From JBEHWX01 sp048498995 (GTDB taxonomy: Bacteria; Bacteroidota; Ignavibacteria; OLB7): a DNA stretch of 39,436 nt. A program made the translations under genes and the position numbers. This document shows, piece by piece, positions 23,249 through 31,900 of the stretch (position 1 is its first letter; every line of letters begins with the position of its first letter). Under the pieces are notes generated by a model. That model saw only the letters and a program-made list of their open reading frames with translations, searched no databases and had not been told where the DNA came from. The stretch spans positions 1 through 39,436 of the forward strand of contig JBEHWX010000056.1 of NCBI GenBank assembly GCA_048498995.1, read 5' to 3'.

Positions 23249-24448
23249 ATGCCGAGCTTCCTCCATCGCCTCTCCATCCTCATGCTGCTTGCGCTCCTCG
23301 TGGCCGGCTGCACGCCCGACACGGAAGTCTCCACCGACCTGCCCGAGCAGCCGCACCTTCAACGGCTGACCGAGGATCGTGCGCGCGCATTCGCGCAACA
23401 GGTCGTGGCCGACGTCAACGCCGGTGACGGCCGCATGCTCGACTCGGCGTTCGACGCGAAATCCTGGGCGAACCGGGTCTCCTACGGCCTCGAGAATCCC
23501 GCCCTGAAGCCCATGGCCGATTCCGTCGCCGGAATGGTGCGTCTCGGGAACATCATGGTGACGATGAGGGCCGCGTGCGCCGACCTGTCGCTCATCAATC
23601 TCGACTGGGGGGGCGGTCAGCCGCGCGCGATCTATCGTGCGATTACTCAGAACAATGGGTTCAACCATATCGAGCTCGTGCTCGGGGAGGATCGCAGTGG
23701 CAATCCCACCGTGCTCGACTTCTTCAGTCACTACGATATCGATCCGTTCAGCGTGCGCGTGCGGCGCATTCTGAGTTGGCGCGTGTCCATCGTCGATGCC
23801 ATGTTCGGACGCGGCGCGATGGGGCTCGGCCAGGCGCTCGATTCGATCAGCGGGCTGTGGAAGGATGGCAGATACCGGGACCTGCTCGCCTTCGGCGAGT
23901 CGCTTCCGGAGCCGCTCAAGTCCGACAGGTATCTCGTTCCGATGAGGCTCGCCTCGGCGCAGCACGTCTCCGACAGTGTCTGGATGAACGCCCTGGAGGA
24001 CGTGCATGAGCGATTCGCGGGGAATCGGAGCATGTCGATACTGATGCTGGATTACTTCCTGAAGAAGAAGCAGTACGATTCGGCGATGATCGCCCTGAAT
24101 GGCCTGGACAACGATATCGGCGGCGATCCGTACTTGAGCGTCCTCCGTGCCGGAATAAAAATCACGACGGGTGATTACGATAAAGCCAGGATGTACGCGT
24201 ACAGAGCGATCTCGAAGGACTCGTCGATGACCGGAGCATATATCGCGCTCCTGGAAGTGGCGATTTTCGAGCGGCGATTCATCGAGGCCACGCAGATCAC
24301 CGGGCAGATTCACGACCGCTTCGGCGTGCTCGTGACGCCGGAGATGCTTCGCGCCGACGCCGATCTGGGCTCGCGTCCGGAGCTCAAGGAGTATCTGGCG
24401 TCGAAGGAGCTGGCGGCGTTCTCGGCCGCGAATCACAAGAGCAACTGA
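23249..24448 (+). CDS. Lipoprotein of an unrecognised paralogous family, copy 3 (399 aa)
   Basis: The lipobox is VAGC (C21) after MPSFLHRLSILMLLALL. Copy 3 is close to copy 2 in its first 40 residues (CTPDTEVSTDLPEQPHLQRLT versus CAPDADVSTALPEQPPV). It keeps YDIDPFSVRVRRILSWR, FGESLPEPLKSDRYL, YDSAMIALNGLDNDIGGDPYL and the tail ELKEYLASKELAAF. ATG 23249 is set by alignment with copies 1 and 2; the open frame upstream to 22994 is not supported. It has its own promoter-like element, so it may be transcribed separately. A hairpin terminator lies at 24591. Function unknown. Confidence 0.82.
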   Translation: MPSFLHRLSILMLLALLVAGCTPDTEVSTDLPEQPHLQRLTEDRARAFAQQVVADVNAGDGRMLDSAFDAKSWANRVSYGLENPALKPMADSVAGMVRLGNIMVTMRAACADLSLINLDWGGGQPRAIYRAITQNNGFNHIELVLGEDRSGNPTVLDFFSHYDIDPFSVRVRRILSWRVSIVDAMFGRGAMGLGQALDSISGLWKDGRYRDLLAFGESLPEPLKSDRYLVPMRLASAQHVSDSVWMNALEDVHERFAGNRSMSILMLDYFLKKKQYDSAMIALNGLDNDIGGDPYLSVLRAGIKITTGDYDKARMYAYRAISKDSSMTGAYIALLEVAIFERRFIEATQITGQIHDRFGVLVTPEMLRADADLGSRPELKEYLASKELAAFSAANHKSN

Positions 24449-24534
24449 TCGCGCTCCGGGAGCATCGAGCCGCCAATGTCAAACGATGTTCTGTTCGATG
24501 CGGGTGGGAATCCGTGTGCCATGCGCGGCACCGA

Positions 24535-24560
24535 GCGCACGCTGAAGACGTGCGCCTACC
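24535..24560 (+). repeat. REP-like palindromic repeat, copy A
   Basis: GCGCACGCTGAAGACGTGCG-CCTACC has a GCGCAC / GTGCGC stem. It differs at one position from copy B (26449-26474) and from the inverted copy (24767-24792). Confidence 0.8.
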
Positions 24561-24590
24561 GGATAGGAATTTCGGACGTTTGAACATGAA

Positions 24591-24616
24591 GAAGGGGCCG
24601 CCGTGGCGGCCCCTTC
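24591..24616 (+). terminator. Hairpin terminator of the lipoprotein cluster
   Basis: A perfect 12-bp stem GAAGGGGCCGCC / GGCGGCCCCTTC with a minimal GT loop lies 142 nt after the stop of copy 3. The downstream GCGTTGTGT is only mildly T-rich. Confidence 0.6.
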
Positions 24617-24766
24617 GCGTTGTGTGCATTCTCCACCGCGAACGCGGCGTGGCACCGGCGCATGGTCAGCTCGGACACACGAACCTGCATCCGCATGAGC
24701 ACACGCTGAAATGGCTGGTGCGTCGATACGCGTACGCCCGCCTCAGGCAATCCACGCCGGCAGTTC

Positions 24767-24792
24767 GGTAGGCGCACCTCTTCAGCGTGCGC
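24767..24792 (-). repeat. REP-like palindromic repeat, inverted copy
   Basis: The reverse complement reads GCGCACGCTGAAGAGGTGCG-CCTACC, one base different from copy A. Confidence 0.8.
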
Positions 24793-24848
24793 GATACCAT
24801 GCACCGAAATGGGCCCCCTTGCGGAGCCTCCCCACGTTTCGTGGGGCG

Positions 24849-26024
24849 TCAGTCCTTGTAGGGATCGACCGTGTCCTCGCCGGCCATCGCCACGCCGATC
24901 GGGCGGAGCGTGTGGAGCACGCGGATCGAATCGCCGTGGAAGCCGAGTACCTCGGGGAGGCGCTTGTAGACGTGCGGCGACTCATCGGTGCCGCCACCGC
25001 GCAGCTCCACGCCGGCGCTCCCCACCCAGTCGCGCATCATCTCCTCGGTCACCTTTCCGCCGGTCCGCGGTGCTCCCCACTTGGTGCGCTTGCCGGCCGC
25101 CTCGGTCCGCGACATGATACGTCCGGCGCCGTGCACGGTGGAGTAGAGCGAGACGGATCCCTCGGCCGATTCGGTTCCCTCCACGATCACCGAGATATCT
25201 CCCATGCTCCCGCCGATGAACCCTTTCTGTCCGGGGAATGCCGGGGTCGCCCCCTTGCGCACCACCCAGAGGTTGCGCCCGTCGTGCTCCTCCTCCCAGG
25301 CGAAGTTGTGGTGATTGTGCACCTCCTCCAGGATGTCCGCGCCGAGAAGGTTGGCCACGTGCTGGCAGACCCAGTCGCGGCCGGCGTAGGCGTAGCGTCC
25401 GGCAAGGCGCATGCAGGCGATGTACTGCTGGCCGAGATCGCTTGCGGCATCGAGCACCACCGGATCGACGTTGATGCCGTCGCGTCCGCCGCCGGCCTTG
25501 ATGAAGTGGGTGGCGAGCTTGTGGCCCAGCCCCCGCGAGCCGAAGTGTACGCCGATCCAGACGCGATCCTGCTCGTCGACGAAGAGGTCCACGTAATGGT
25601 TGCCGCTGCCGATGGTGCCGAGCTGGACGCGCGCCGCGTCCCTCAGCGCCCGCGCCTCCGGGATCTCCCAGGCGGGGTCGTCGTGAAAGAGCTCGTGGTC
25701 GACATCCGCCCGGTTCTTCCGGCCGACGCCGAAGGAGAGGGTGGAGAAGATCTTGTCCATGATCGGCTTGATGTTGGCGATCACCTCCGCGCTCGGCACG
25801 TCCAGCCGGACCGCCTTGTTGCCGCAGGCGATGTCGTAGCCGACGCCGGAGGGGCTCACTTCACCTTCATAGGCCACCACGCCGCCGATCGGCACGGCAT
25901 ATCCCTGGTGATGATCGGCCATCAGCGCCACGTGCGTGGCGTCGCGCCGGCAGTTCAGGATCTGATCCACGGCATTCTGCTGCGGCACGCCCCAGACGGG
26001 GACTCCATCGATCAGCGTGTACAT
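24849..26024 (-). CDS. rtcB: RtcB-family RNA ligase (391 aa)
   Basis: RtcB joins RNA 2',3'-cyclic phosphate or 3'-phosphate ends to 5'-OH ends using GTP and Mn2+, via a guanylylated histidine. All major motifs are visible: VGYDIACGNK with D64 and C67 (Mn ligands), GSGNHY, HFGSRGLGH, NHHNFAWEE, GGSMGD and VHGAGRIMSR with the nucleophile H298, then GGGTDESPHVYKRL. The length is near the shorter bacterial form. The start is ATG 26024 with GAGGAG 7-12 nt upstream; the frame upstream to 26108 is not needed. It stands alone, with no archease, RtcA or RtcR beside it. Likely role: RNA repair, for example after ribotoxin cleavage; the context does not show which. Confidence 0.95.
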   Translation of the reverse strand: MYTLIDGVPVWGVPQQNAVDQILNCRRDATHVALMADHHQGYAVPIGGVVAYEGEVSPSGVGYDIACGNKAVRLDVPSAEVIANIKPIMDKIFSTLSFGVGRKNRADVDHELFHDDPAWEIPEARALRDAARVQLGTIGSGNHYVDLFVDEQDRVWIGVHFGSRGLGHKLATHFIKAGGGRDGINVDPVVLDAASDLGQQYIACMRLAGRYAYAGRDWVCQHVANLLGADILEEVHNHHNFAWEEEHDGRNLWVVRKGATPAFPGQKGFIGGSMGDISVIVEGTESAEGSVSLYSTVHGAGRIMSRTEAAGKRTKWGAPRTGGKVTEEMMRDWVGSAGVELRGGGTDESPHVYKRLPEVLGFHGDSIRVLHTLRPIGVAMAGEDTVDPYKD

Positions 26025-26300
26025 CGTCGTTCTCCTCGCGTTGTTCGTTCGTTCTTGGCATGTCCGGCGGCGCGCCCGCGTGGGCCGCGCGGTCGGGACG
26101 TATGACATGCCATTTCCAGGCCGGCGTTACGTCACGAGCCGGTGACGGAGGTCGCGCGCTTTCATGCCGTCTCATGAGTGAGACGCCGTCTCGTGATCGT
26201 CGTCACGCGGTCGGTGATCGATCTCCAATGTCGGTGCGTCCTCGATGGAGGCGACGGTGGCCGCATCATCAGCGTGCTCCCCGAGCGACGATGGCGGGCG

Positions 26301-26335
26301 ACAACGCAAAGGGGCGGCCCATCGCGGACCGCCCC
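26301..26335 (-). terminator. Probable terminator of the T9SS gene at 26522
   Basis: Read on the minus strand, GGGGCGGTCC / GGGCCGCCCC pairs over 10 bp with one G-U and a 5-nt loop, then TTTGCGTTGT. It lies about 190 nt downstream of the gene end. On the plus strand the stem has a mismatch. Confidence 0.55.
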
Positions 26336-26400
26336 CATGTTTTCCGTCCCGTTGTTGCACCATCCGATGAGTGCCGCACGAACGGCCGTCGTTCATCGGA

Positions 26401-26510
26401 TGAAGAGCGCACGTTGAAGAGCGCATTCCGAAGAGCGCATTCCGAAGAGCGCACGCTAAAGACGTGCGCCTACCACCGGGCGCCACCACCATGCGCCTAC
26501 CACCGTGCGG
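26401..26510 (+). repeat. Degenerate short tandem repeats plus REP-like copy B
   Basis: GAAGAGCGCA recurs four times at spacings of 14-15 nt (ATTCC or CGTT between). This runs into the REP-like element GCGCACGCTAAAGACGTGCG-CCTACC (26449-26474), then CGCCTACCACC-like units three times. Part of the same family as the repeats at 24535 and 24767. Confidence 0.7.
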
Positions 26511-26521
26511 TTATCCGGCGC

Positions 26522-28855
26522 TCATCGCTGGATCACCAGGGGAGCGGCGCGGAGAAAGCCGGTGGGACCTTCCAGGCGCACCATGTAGATGCCGCCGGCA
26601 AGCGTGGACAGGTCGAGCGCCATGGCCCCCTCGCCCCCGGTGGTCTCGATCGCGCGGGCGAGCACTTCCGCGCCGGTCATGTCGGTGACCGCGATGCGCA
26701 GCTGGCCGGCGCGCGCCACGCTCCATCGTATCGTGGCGCGATCCATCGCCGGCCGCGGCAGCACCTCGAGCCCGGCCTTGTCCGCCGCGGTCCCGTCCAT
26801 GGCGACCGCCGATGAGGTGTCCGGGATGGAGACGTAGAAGAACCAGGATGTGGAATCGTTCTCCGGCGCCAGGTCACCGTTTGCCGGGCTCACGAACGCC
26901 ACGGCCCGGTACGTGCCGCTCGTGCTCGGCGTGAAGTCCGGGAAGCTCTGCAGCCTGACGCCCCCTCCCCACGCGATCGAGGGGATCGTCATGTCGCGAT
27001 CGTAGACCTTCGATCCGTTCGGGGCCAGGATCCACACATGTGCCTTGAGATCCAGCGCGTCCGTGGCTCCCTGGTTGGTGAACATGGCCATCACCGGCGA
27101 GGTGCCGTGGATGGTATCGCCGGCGTGGGGCATGTGCGGATAGAATTCCGGCGTCGCGGTCCGCTCCACGCTCGGGTAAACGATGATCGGCATCGGAGCC
27201 GGACGGCGAGCCTCCTGCGTGGTGCCGCGGATGGCCCAGTCGGCGCGGGGCACCGAGGGGAGCGTGTCGTTGCCGGCGATCTGGTCCCCGTCAGGCACCA
27301 CCGCCGCGTAGACGTAGTAGAAGCCGGGCCGCGTCGGGCGCCACGACGGGAAGTCGACGACCCCCTCCTCGCCCGGGGCCGGCGGGGTAAAGCCGGTGCT
27401 GTCGATGTTGCTGAAGACGACCACGCCGCCGGTATCCCGAATCTCGACCCAGCGGACCGCGCGGCGCGCGGTGTCCAGCCCGATGTTCGCCACGCGGAGT
27501 CGAATCGGCACGTCGCTCTGGGGCGTGTAGCGGGTCTTGGGATTTCTGCCGAGCACCGGCTGCGCAAGCTCCACCGCCGCCAGATCGACCTTCGGCCGGA
27601 TATAGGTGCGCCACGCCGCGGTGTCGTTCGCATGGTTCTCGTCGCCGCTCGCGTTGACCGCCGCCACCGTCCAGTACATGCCGGACTCCTGGCCGCGGAA
27701 GCTGAACGGAATCGCGACCGTGTCGCGCGCCGGCAGCTTGTCGATCACCGTGTCGTGCGTCGCCACCTCCTTTCCTCCGCGGACGAAGTGGATCGATATC
27801 GGCACCTTCACCAGCTCGGTCAATCCGTGATTGATCACGTGCACCGAGTCGATCACCGGCGTGCCGGGCGGGTAGACGGAGGCGGCTCCGAAAATCGGCA
27901 CCGACAGTCGGACGCAGCTTGCGTCGGCGTCGATCGGCTTCATCTTCAGGCTGCTGTCCGGGAAGGTATAGTGGAAGTAGCTGGAGTAGGGAGTGGTCGC
28001 CTCGGCATACCAGTCGGGGGAATAATTCTGCGACATTGCGTAGCGCGTCGGCAGGCGGGTGATCGCCGGGGCCGCGAACGACGAGGGGGTGAACAGCAGA
28101 TACTTGCCGTCGTCGGCGCCGTAGCCGAGCGGCCCGGGGTTGCCCACGTACTGCCCGACGTTCTTGACGCCGACCTGCGCTCCGTAATGCCCCGGAGGGA
28201 TCGGACGCGCCAGCGGCGATGTACGATCGTAGTTGAAGATGATCTCGATTTCCGGCGTCGGCAGGCTTGCCCACGGTCCGCGGCGGATGATCTGAAGCTG
28301 GAAGCGCCCCTGCGCCATCGGCGCGCTCATCGTCTCGACGCTCCACTCGATGGTCCAGGTGGAGTCCAGCGTGGTGCCGTCCACGTCGAGGCGATGATAG
28401 ATCCCCTCGCCGGGGAGGCCGCTGGTGCCGAGATCGCTCCAGTAGGGGAAGATCATGGCGTTGAGCGCCGCGTCGGGGACCAGCAGATAGGGAGCCGTGC
28501 CGGAGGTGGCCTGCGGCGAGAAGGAGAGGAAACCGCTGACGGCGACGTGCACGGGGGTGCCGGCCGGGTAGAGCGTGTTCAGGAACTCCACGGCGAACGG
28601 CAGCGGCAGCGCGAACGTGGGGCCGTAGGGTGCGGCCGCGGCGCTCCCCGGCACCTGGATCGTCCCCGGCTTGCCGATGATCGTCGTGTACGCTCCGACG
28701 GTCCGGGAGGGAACCAGGCCGTTCCAGGGAAGGGTATAGCCGGCCTGGGTCTGCGTCGGGTAGGCCACCGACGGCGCGGTCTGCGCCTCGACGGCCGCGG
28801 GAAGCGTGGCCAGGAGCATCGCGCCGAGCGCGGCGGCCAAGATGATTCGTCGCAT
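26522..28855 (-). CDS. Large T9SS-secreted protein with CARDB-like domains, module 1 cargo (777 aa)
   Basis: A signal peptide (MRRIILAAALGAMLLATLPA, cleavage near VEAQ, residue 25) precedes an N-terminal beta-rich domain (GYTLPWNGL, FPYWSDLGTSGLPGEGIYHRL, EWSVETM, GHYGAQVGVKNVGQYVG, DDGKYLLF). Two or more CARDB-like Ig modules with GND/END loops follow (AGNDTLPS, ENDSTSWFFY). The last 85 residues form a type A T9SS sorting domain (LEVLPRPAMDRATIRWSV ... GGIYMVRLEGP ... PLVIQR). The paralogue is at 36268. The start is ATG 28855; the frame is open to 28924. It lies 137 bp downstream of the BTAD regulator. A conserved promoter block sits 66 nt upstream. No enzymatic motif is seen. Confidence 0.87.
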   Translation of the reverse strand: MRRIILAAALGAMLLATLPAAVEAQTAPSVAYPTQTQAGYTLPWNGLVPSRTVGAYTTIIGKPGTIQVPGSAAAAPYGPTFALPLPFAVEFLNTLYPAGTPVHVAVSGFLSFSPQATSGTAPYLLVPDAALNAMIFPYWSDLGTSGLPGEGIYHRLDVDGTTLDSTWTIEWSVETMSAPMAQGRFQLQIIRRGPWASLPTPEIEIIFNYDRTSPLARPIPPGHYGAQVGVKNVGQYVGNPGPLGYGADDGKYLLFTPSSFAAPAITRLPTRYAMSQNYSPDWYAEATTPYSSYFHYTFPDSSLKMKPIDADASCVRLSVPIFGAASVYPPGTPVIDSVHVINHGLTELVKVPISIHFVRGGKEVATHDTVIDKLPARDTVAIPFSFRGQESGMYWTVAAVNASGDENHANDTAAWRTYIRPKVDLAAVELAQPVLGRNPKTRYTPQSDVPIRLRVANIGLDTARRAVRWVEIRDTGGVVVFSNIDSTGFTPPAPGEEGVVDFPSWRPTRPGFYYVYAAVVPDGDQIAGNDTLPSVPRADWAIRGTTQEARRPAPMPIIVYPSVERTATPEFYPHMPHAGDTIHGTSPVMAMFTNQGATDALDLKAHVWILAPNGSKVYDRDMTIPSIAWGGGVRLQSFPDFTPSTSGTYRAVAFVSPANGDLAPENDSTSWFFYVSIPDTSSAVAMDGTAADKAGLEVLPRPAMDRATIRWSVARAGQLRIAVTDMTGAEVLARAIETTGGEGAMALDLSTLAGGIYMVRLEGPTGFLRAAPLVIQR

Positions 28856-28920
28856 GTCGTTCTCCGAATACAATGTCGAGATCGTTCGGCCGCGCCGGAT
28901 CGAATGCGCGGCAGTCGATA

Positions 28921-28945
28921 CCAAGGTAGCCGAGGCCGGCCACGA
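28921..28945 (-). promoter_or_regulatory. Promoter block shared with the gene at 32658
   Basis: On the minus strand the block reads TCGTGGCCGG, then CCTCGGC, then TACCTTGG. It matches the plus-strand block at 32548-32572 in 21 of 25 positions. TACCTTGG is the -7-like element, 66 nt from ATG 28855. Confidence 0.55.
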
Positions 28946-28992
28946 ACCGTTTCGACCGTGGCCACGTTTCGCCGATCGTCCGGTCTACCCGG

Positions 28993-31900
28993 TCACTCCT
29001 CCATGTCCAGCGCCTCTTCCGACCGCATCCTGACCCGCTCGGCCTCGAAGCGGAGTCCGGCCGCCTCCAGCGCCTCGCCGAGCAGCTCGGCGATCTCCTC
29101 GTCATCCGGCATCCCCTCGAAGGCCATCTTCAGCAGCTCGCCGGCGCTGGCCGGATCGCTCTCGCGCAGCAGCGCGCGCGCCACGTCGATGGTCGTGGTC
29201 CGGAGCCGGACCTCGAAATCCTCCCGGAGCGCCTCGAAGAACTCGTCGTAGAGTCCGGGGAAGGGGACCTCGCCGCGGGTGATCGCCAGGGCGCGGAGCG
29301 TGGCGGGGAACGCCTTGACCAGCGCCCGCCGTCGGAGCGCATCGCGCGCCTCCTCCAGCAGCGCGTGCGCCTCGAGAAGATCCACCTCCACGGCCGCCAT
29401 GTTCAGCAGATGCGTCTCCTCGCCGGTGATCACCGCGTCGGCGCCGATCGCCTCGCGAAGGCGCACCGCGGCCATGTTCGCGGTCTTGCGCGCAAGCTCC
29501 AGATCGAGCTCGCCGCCGGCGGCCAGGCGGCGGAACTCCTTGTCGGACAGGGGCTCGCCGGACATCTCGATGGCCACCAGCAGTCCGAGCATCGTCCTGA
29601 CGCGTCCGCCGCGCAACGGCGTCGGGCTCCCTCCGGGGGGAGCCGCCGTGATCGTCCCGAGCATGCCGATCCGGATTCTGCCGGTCGGGGCGGGACGCTC
29701 CCGTTCGGCGCGCTCGGCGGCGATGCTCCGCGCGCGGGTCTTCCAGACCCCCTCCTCGCGTGTCGGGAGATATTTCGGATAACGGTCCACCAGCGGCGGA
29801 ATCAGCGGCGCCAGCGAGCGCCCGGCGGTCCATTCCAGCGCCGCGACGATCGCCCCGCGCGCCAGCTTCGGAAGCTCCGGCCCGAGCGCGTCCCGTCCGG
29901 CCGCCTCCATCAGTGAAAGCACCGCGTGCAGCGCCGAGAGATCGTCCAGGCGGAGGATCGGCCGCTCGAGAATGCCGGCGGCCGCGGATCGTGCCTCCTC
30001 CCGATCCCCACCGATGGCGGCGAAGGCGGCCAGCGCGCGAAGCTCCACGGCATCCTCGTCCAGATGGTCGAGCGCGCCGGCCAGATCCCCATCGGCCAGC
30101 GCGAGAAGGATGGTGCCGGCCGGCCAGAAGATCTCCTCGTCCGGATGGCAGAGCTCCACGATGCGACGCGTCCAGTCGAGCGCGCCGCGGAGCAGGCCGA
30201 TCTCTGAGAGATAGATGCCGACGTTGCGCCGGAATCCGGCCGAGGAGAAGTGTCCGCCGCGCGCCATGAGGGCCACGGCCTCGGCCTCGATCTTCTCCAG
30301 ATCGGCGCCGAGCGCGGCCCGCGCCGACAGGGAGAGGAGCATGCAATGCGCGGCGTTTCTGGCCAGCCCGCTGGCGGCGAAGCGCTCGGCGCCGCGGTTG
30401 GCCGCCTCCAGCGCCTCGATCATCCGTCCGGTCGTTTCCCAGAGCGCCATCCGATTCAGCTCGATCGAGGCACCCTCGGCATCGAAGCGGATCGGGATCT
30501 CGCGGGCCATGGCGGAGCGGCGCTCCAGCTCCTCGGGGGATTCGAAGAAGAGAAGGAAGAGGGGGGCCACGCGGTTGCGCGCGGTGGCCCGTTCGGCCGG
30601 CCCGAGCGCGTCGGAGGCGAGCAGCGCCTCCAGCAGATCCTCCACCAGCCGCATCGTGGCCAGGTCCGGGATCCGCTGCGCCGAGCGTGCCGCCTCCTCC
30701 AGATAGAAGAGGTAGGCCTCGGTGGCCCGAAGCTCCGGGTGCGCGGCGGTCAGCTCCTCCACCGCGCGCCAGATGTCGGCGCACGCGGCGTACTCGAGCT
30801 GCGCCTTGCGAAGATGAAGATGCCGGAGCGCCTGGAGACGATGGTGACGCAGGTGCGCCGGGAGCTCCGTGGCGGTGGTCGCGAGCATGCCGTCGAGCTC
30901 GGCGGCAAACGAATCCTCCTGAAGCTCGCGCCGGAGGGTGGAGAGGGTCCGGTTCCGGAGAATCAGATGGAGCTCCAGCTCGAGCTCGCCCGGAAGCCGT
31001 CCGGCCAGCCCTTCCATGATCCGTCGGGCCGCCGCCAGCGGTATGGCTCCGAGCCCCCAGTCCGGGCCGTAATCGAGGTGGAACGAGACGTCGACGGCGC
31101 GGCGGAGAGCCTCGACGAGGCGCGCGGCCGGCTCGATCCCGCGCGTGTCCGCGCCGGCCACGAGGCCGAACGGCGCCACCGAATAGAGAGGAAGGCCGCT
31201 TCCGATCACCTCGACGAGCCGCTCGATCGGCGGCGTGGAGGTGGCCAGGAGATATTGATGGAGGAGCGTGTGGCCGAAGGCCATCGGCGGGGAGGCCGGG
31301 GCATCGGAGGTGCCGGGGAGGGGGAGCACCGCCGTGGTCGAGCCGACCACGATCCCCTTGAAGATCAGCGCCGGGAGCGCTCCGGCCGCCTCCTGGTCCA
31401 GGGCCAGGGCGGCCTCGCGGGAAAAGACCTCGCCGAGTGCGGCGAGCTTCGAGGCAACGCGCCGCTCCGGATCGGTCAGGTGGGCGGCCATCCCCTCGGC
31501 CAGCAGATCGACGTGGCGTCTGAGGGCGCTTCCGAGCGCTTCCCCGCTCAACCGGGAGCGCCAGGTGGCGGTGGCCGGGTCCGGCTCGAGCGCCTTGGAG
31601 CGGATCGCCCCGCGGAGCGCGCTCCGGAGCGCCAGCGGGTTGCCGGCGGTCGCCTCCATCAGATGGCCGAGCATCTCCCTGTCGCCCGGGGCATCGAACA
31701 GCCGGGTCCAGATCGCCTCCACCGACTCCTGCTCCAGCCCGGCAAGGTGGATCTCCTCGACCAGAAATCGCTCCAGCGGCGCGCGCACCGGCAGGTCCAG
31801 CGGACGGGCGGTGAGGATCAGGGAGATCGATTCCTCGGAGAGCGCCTCGAGCAGCGCGGCCATCTCCCGGAGCGCGTCGCCGGCCAGAAGATGCGCGTCC

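Larger units (their letters stand above)
24449..24848. other. Intergenic region with terminator and inverted short repeats
   Basis: These 400 bp hold no supported gene. They contain a strong hairpin (24591-24616) and two inverted copies of a 26-nt REP-like palindrome (24535-24560 and 24767-24792), which bracket the hairpin. The pair could also form a large cruciform. Confidence 0.6.
26025..26521. other. Intergenic region with short-repeat array
   Basis: No gene is supported in these 497 bp. The region holds a minus-strand terminator (26301-26335), a direct array of GAAGAGCGCA units and REP-like copy B (26401-26510). Confidence 0.6.

Noticed and set aside
26401..26510. Possible CRISPR-like array
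   Set aside because: The units are about 10-15 nt with 4-5 nt between, too short and irregular for repeat-spacer structure.
27038..29251. 737-residue plus-strand open frame
   Set aside because: It is antisense to the module 1 cargo gene with Arg/Val/His-rich composition and no domain.
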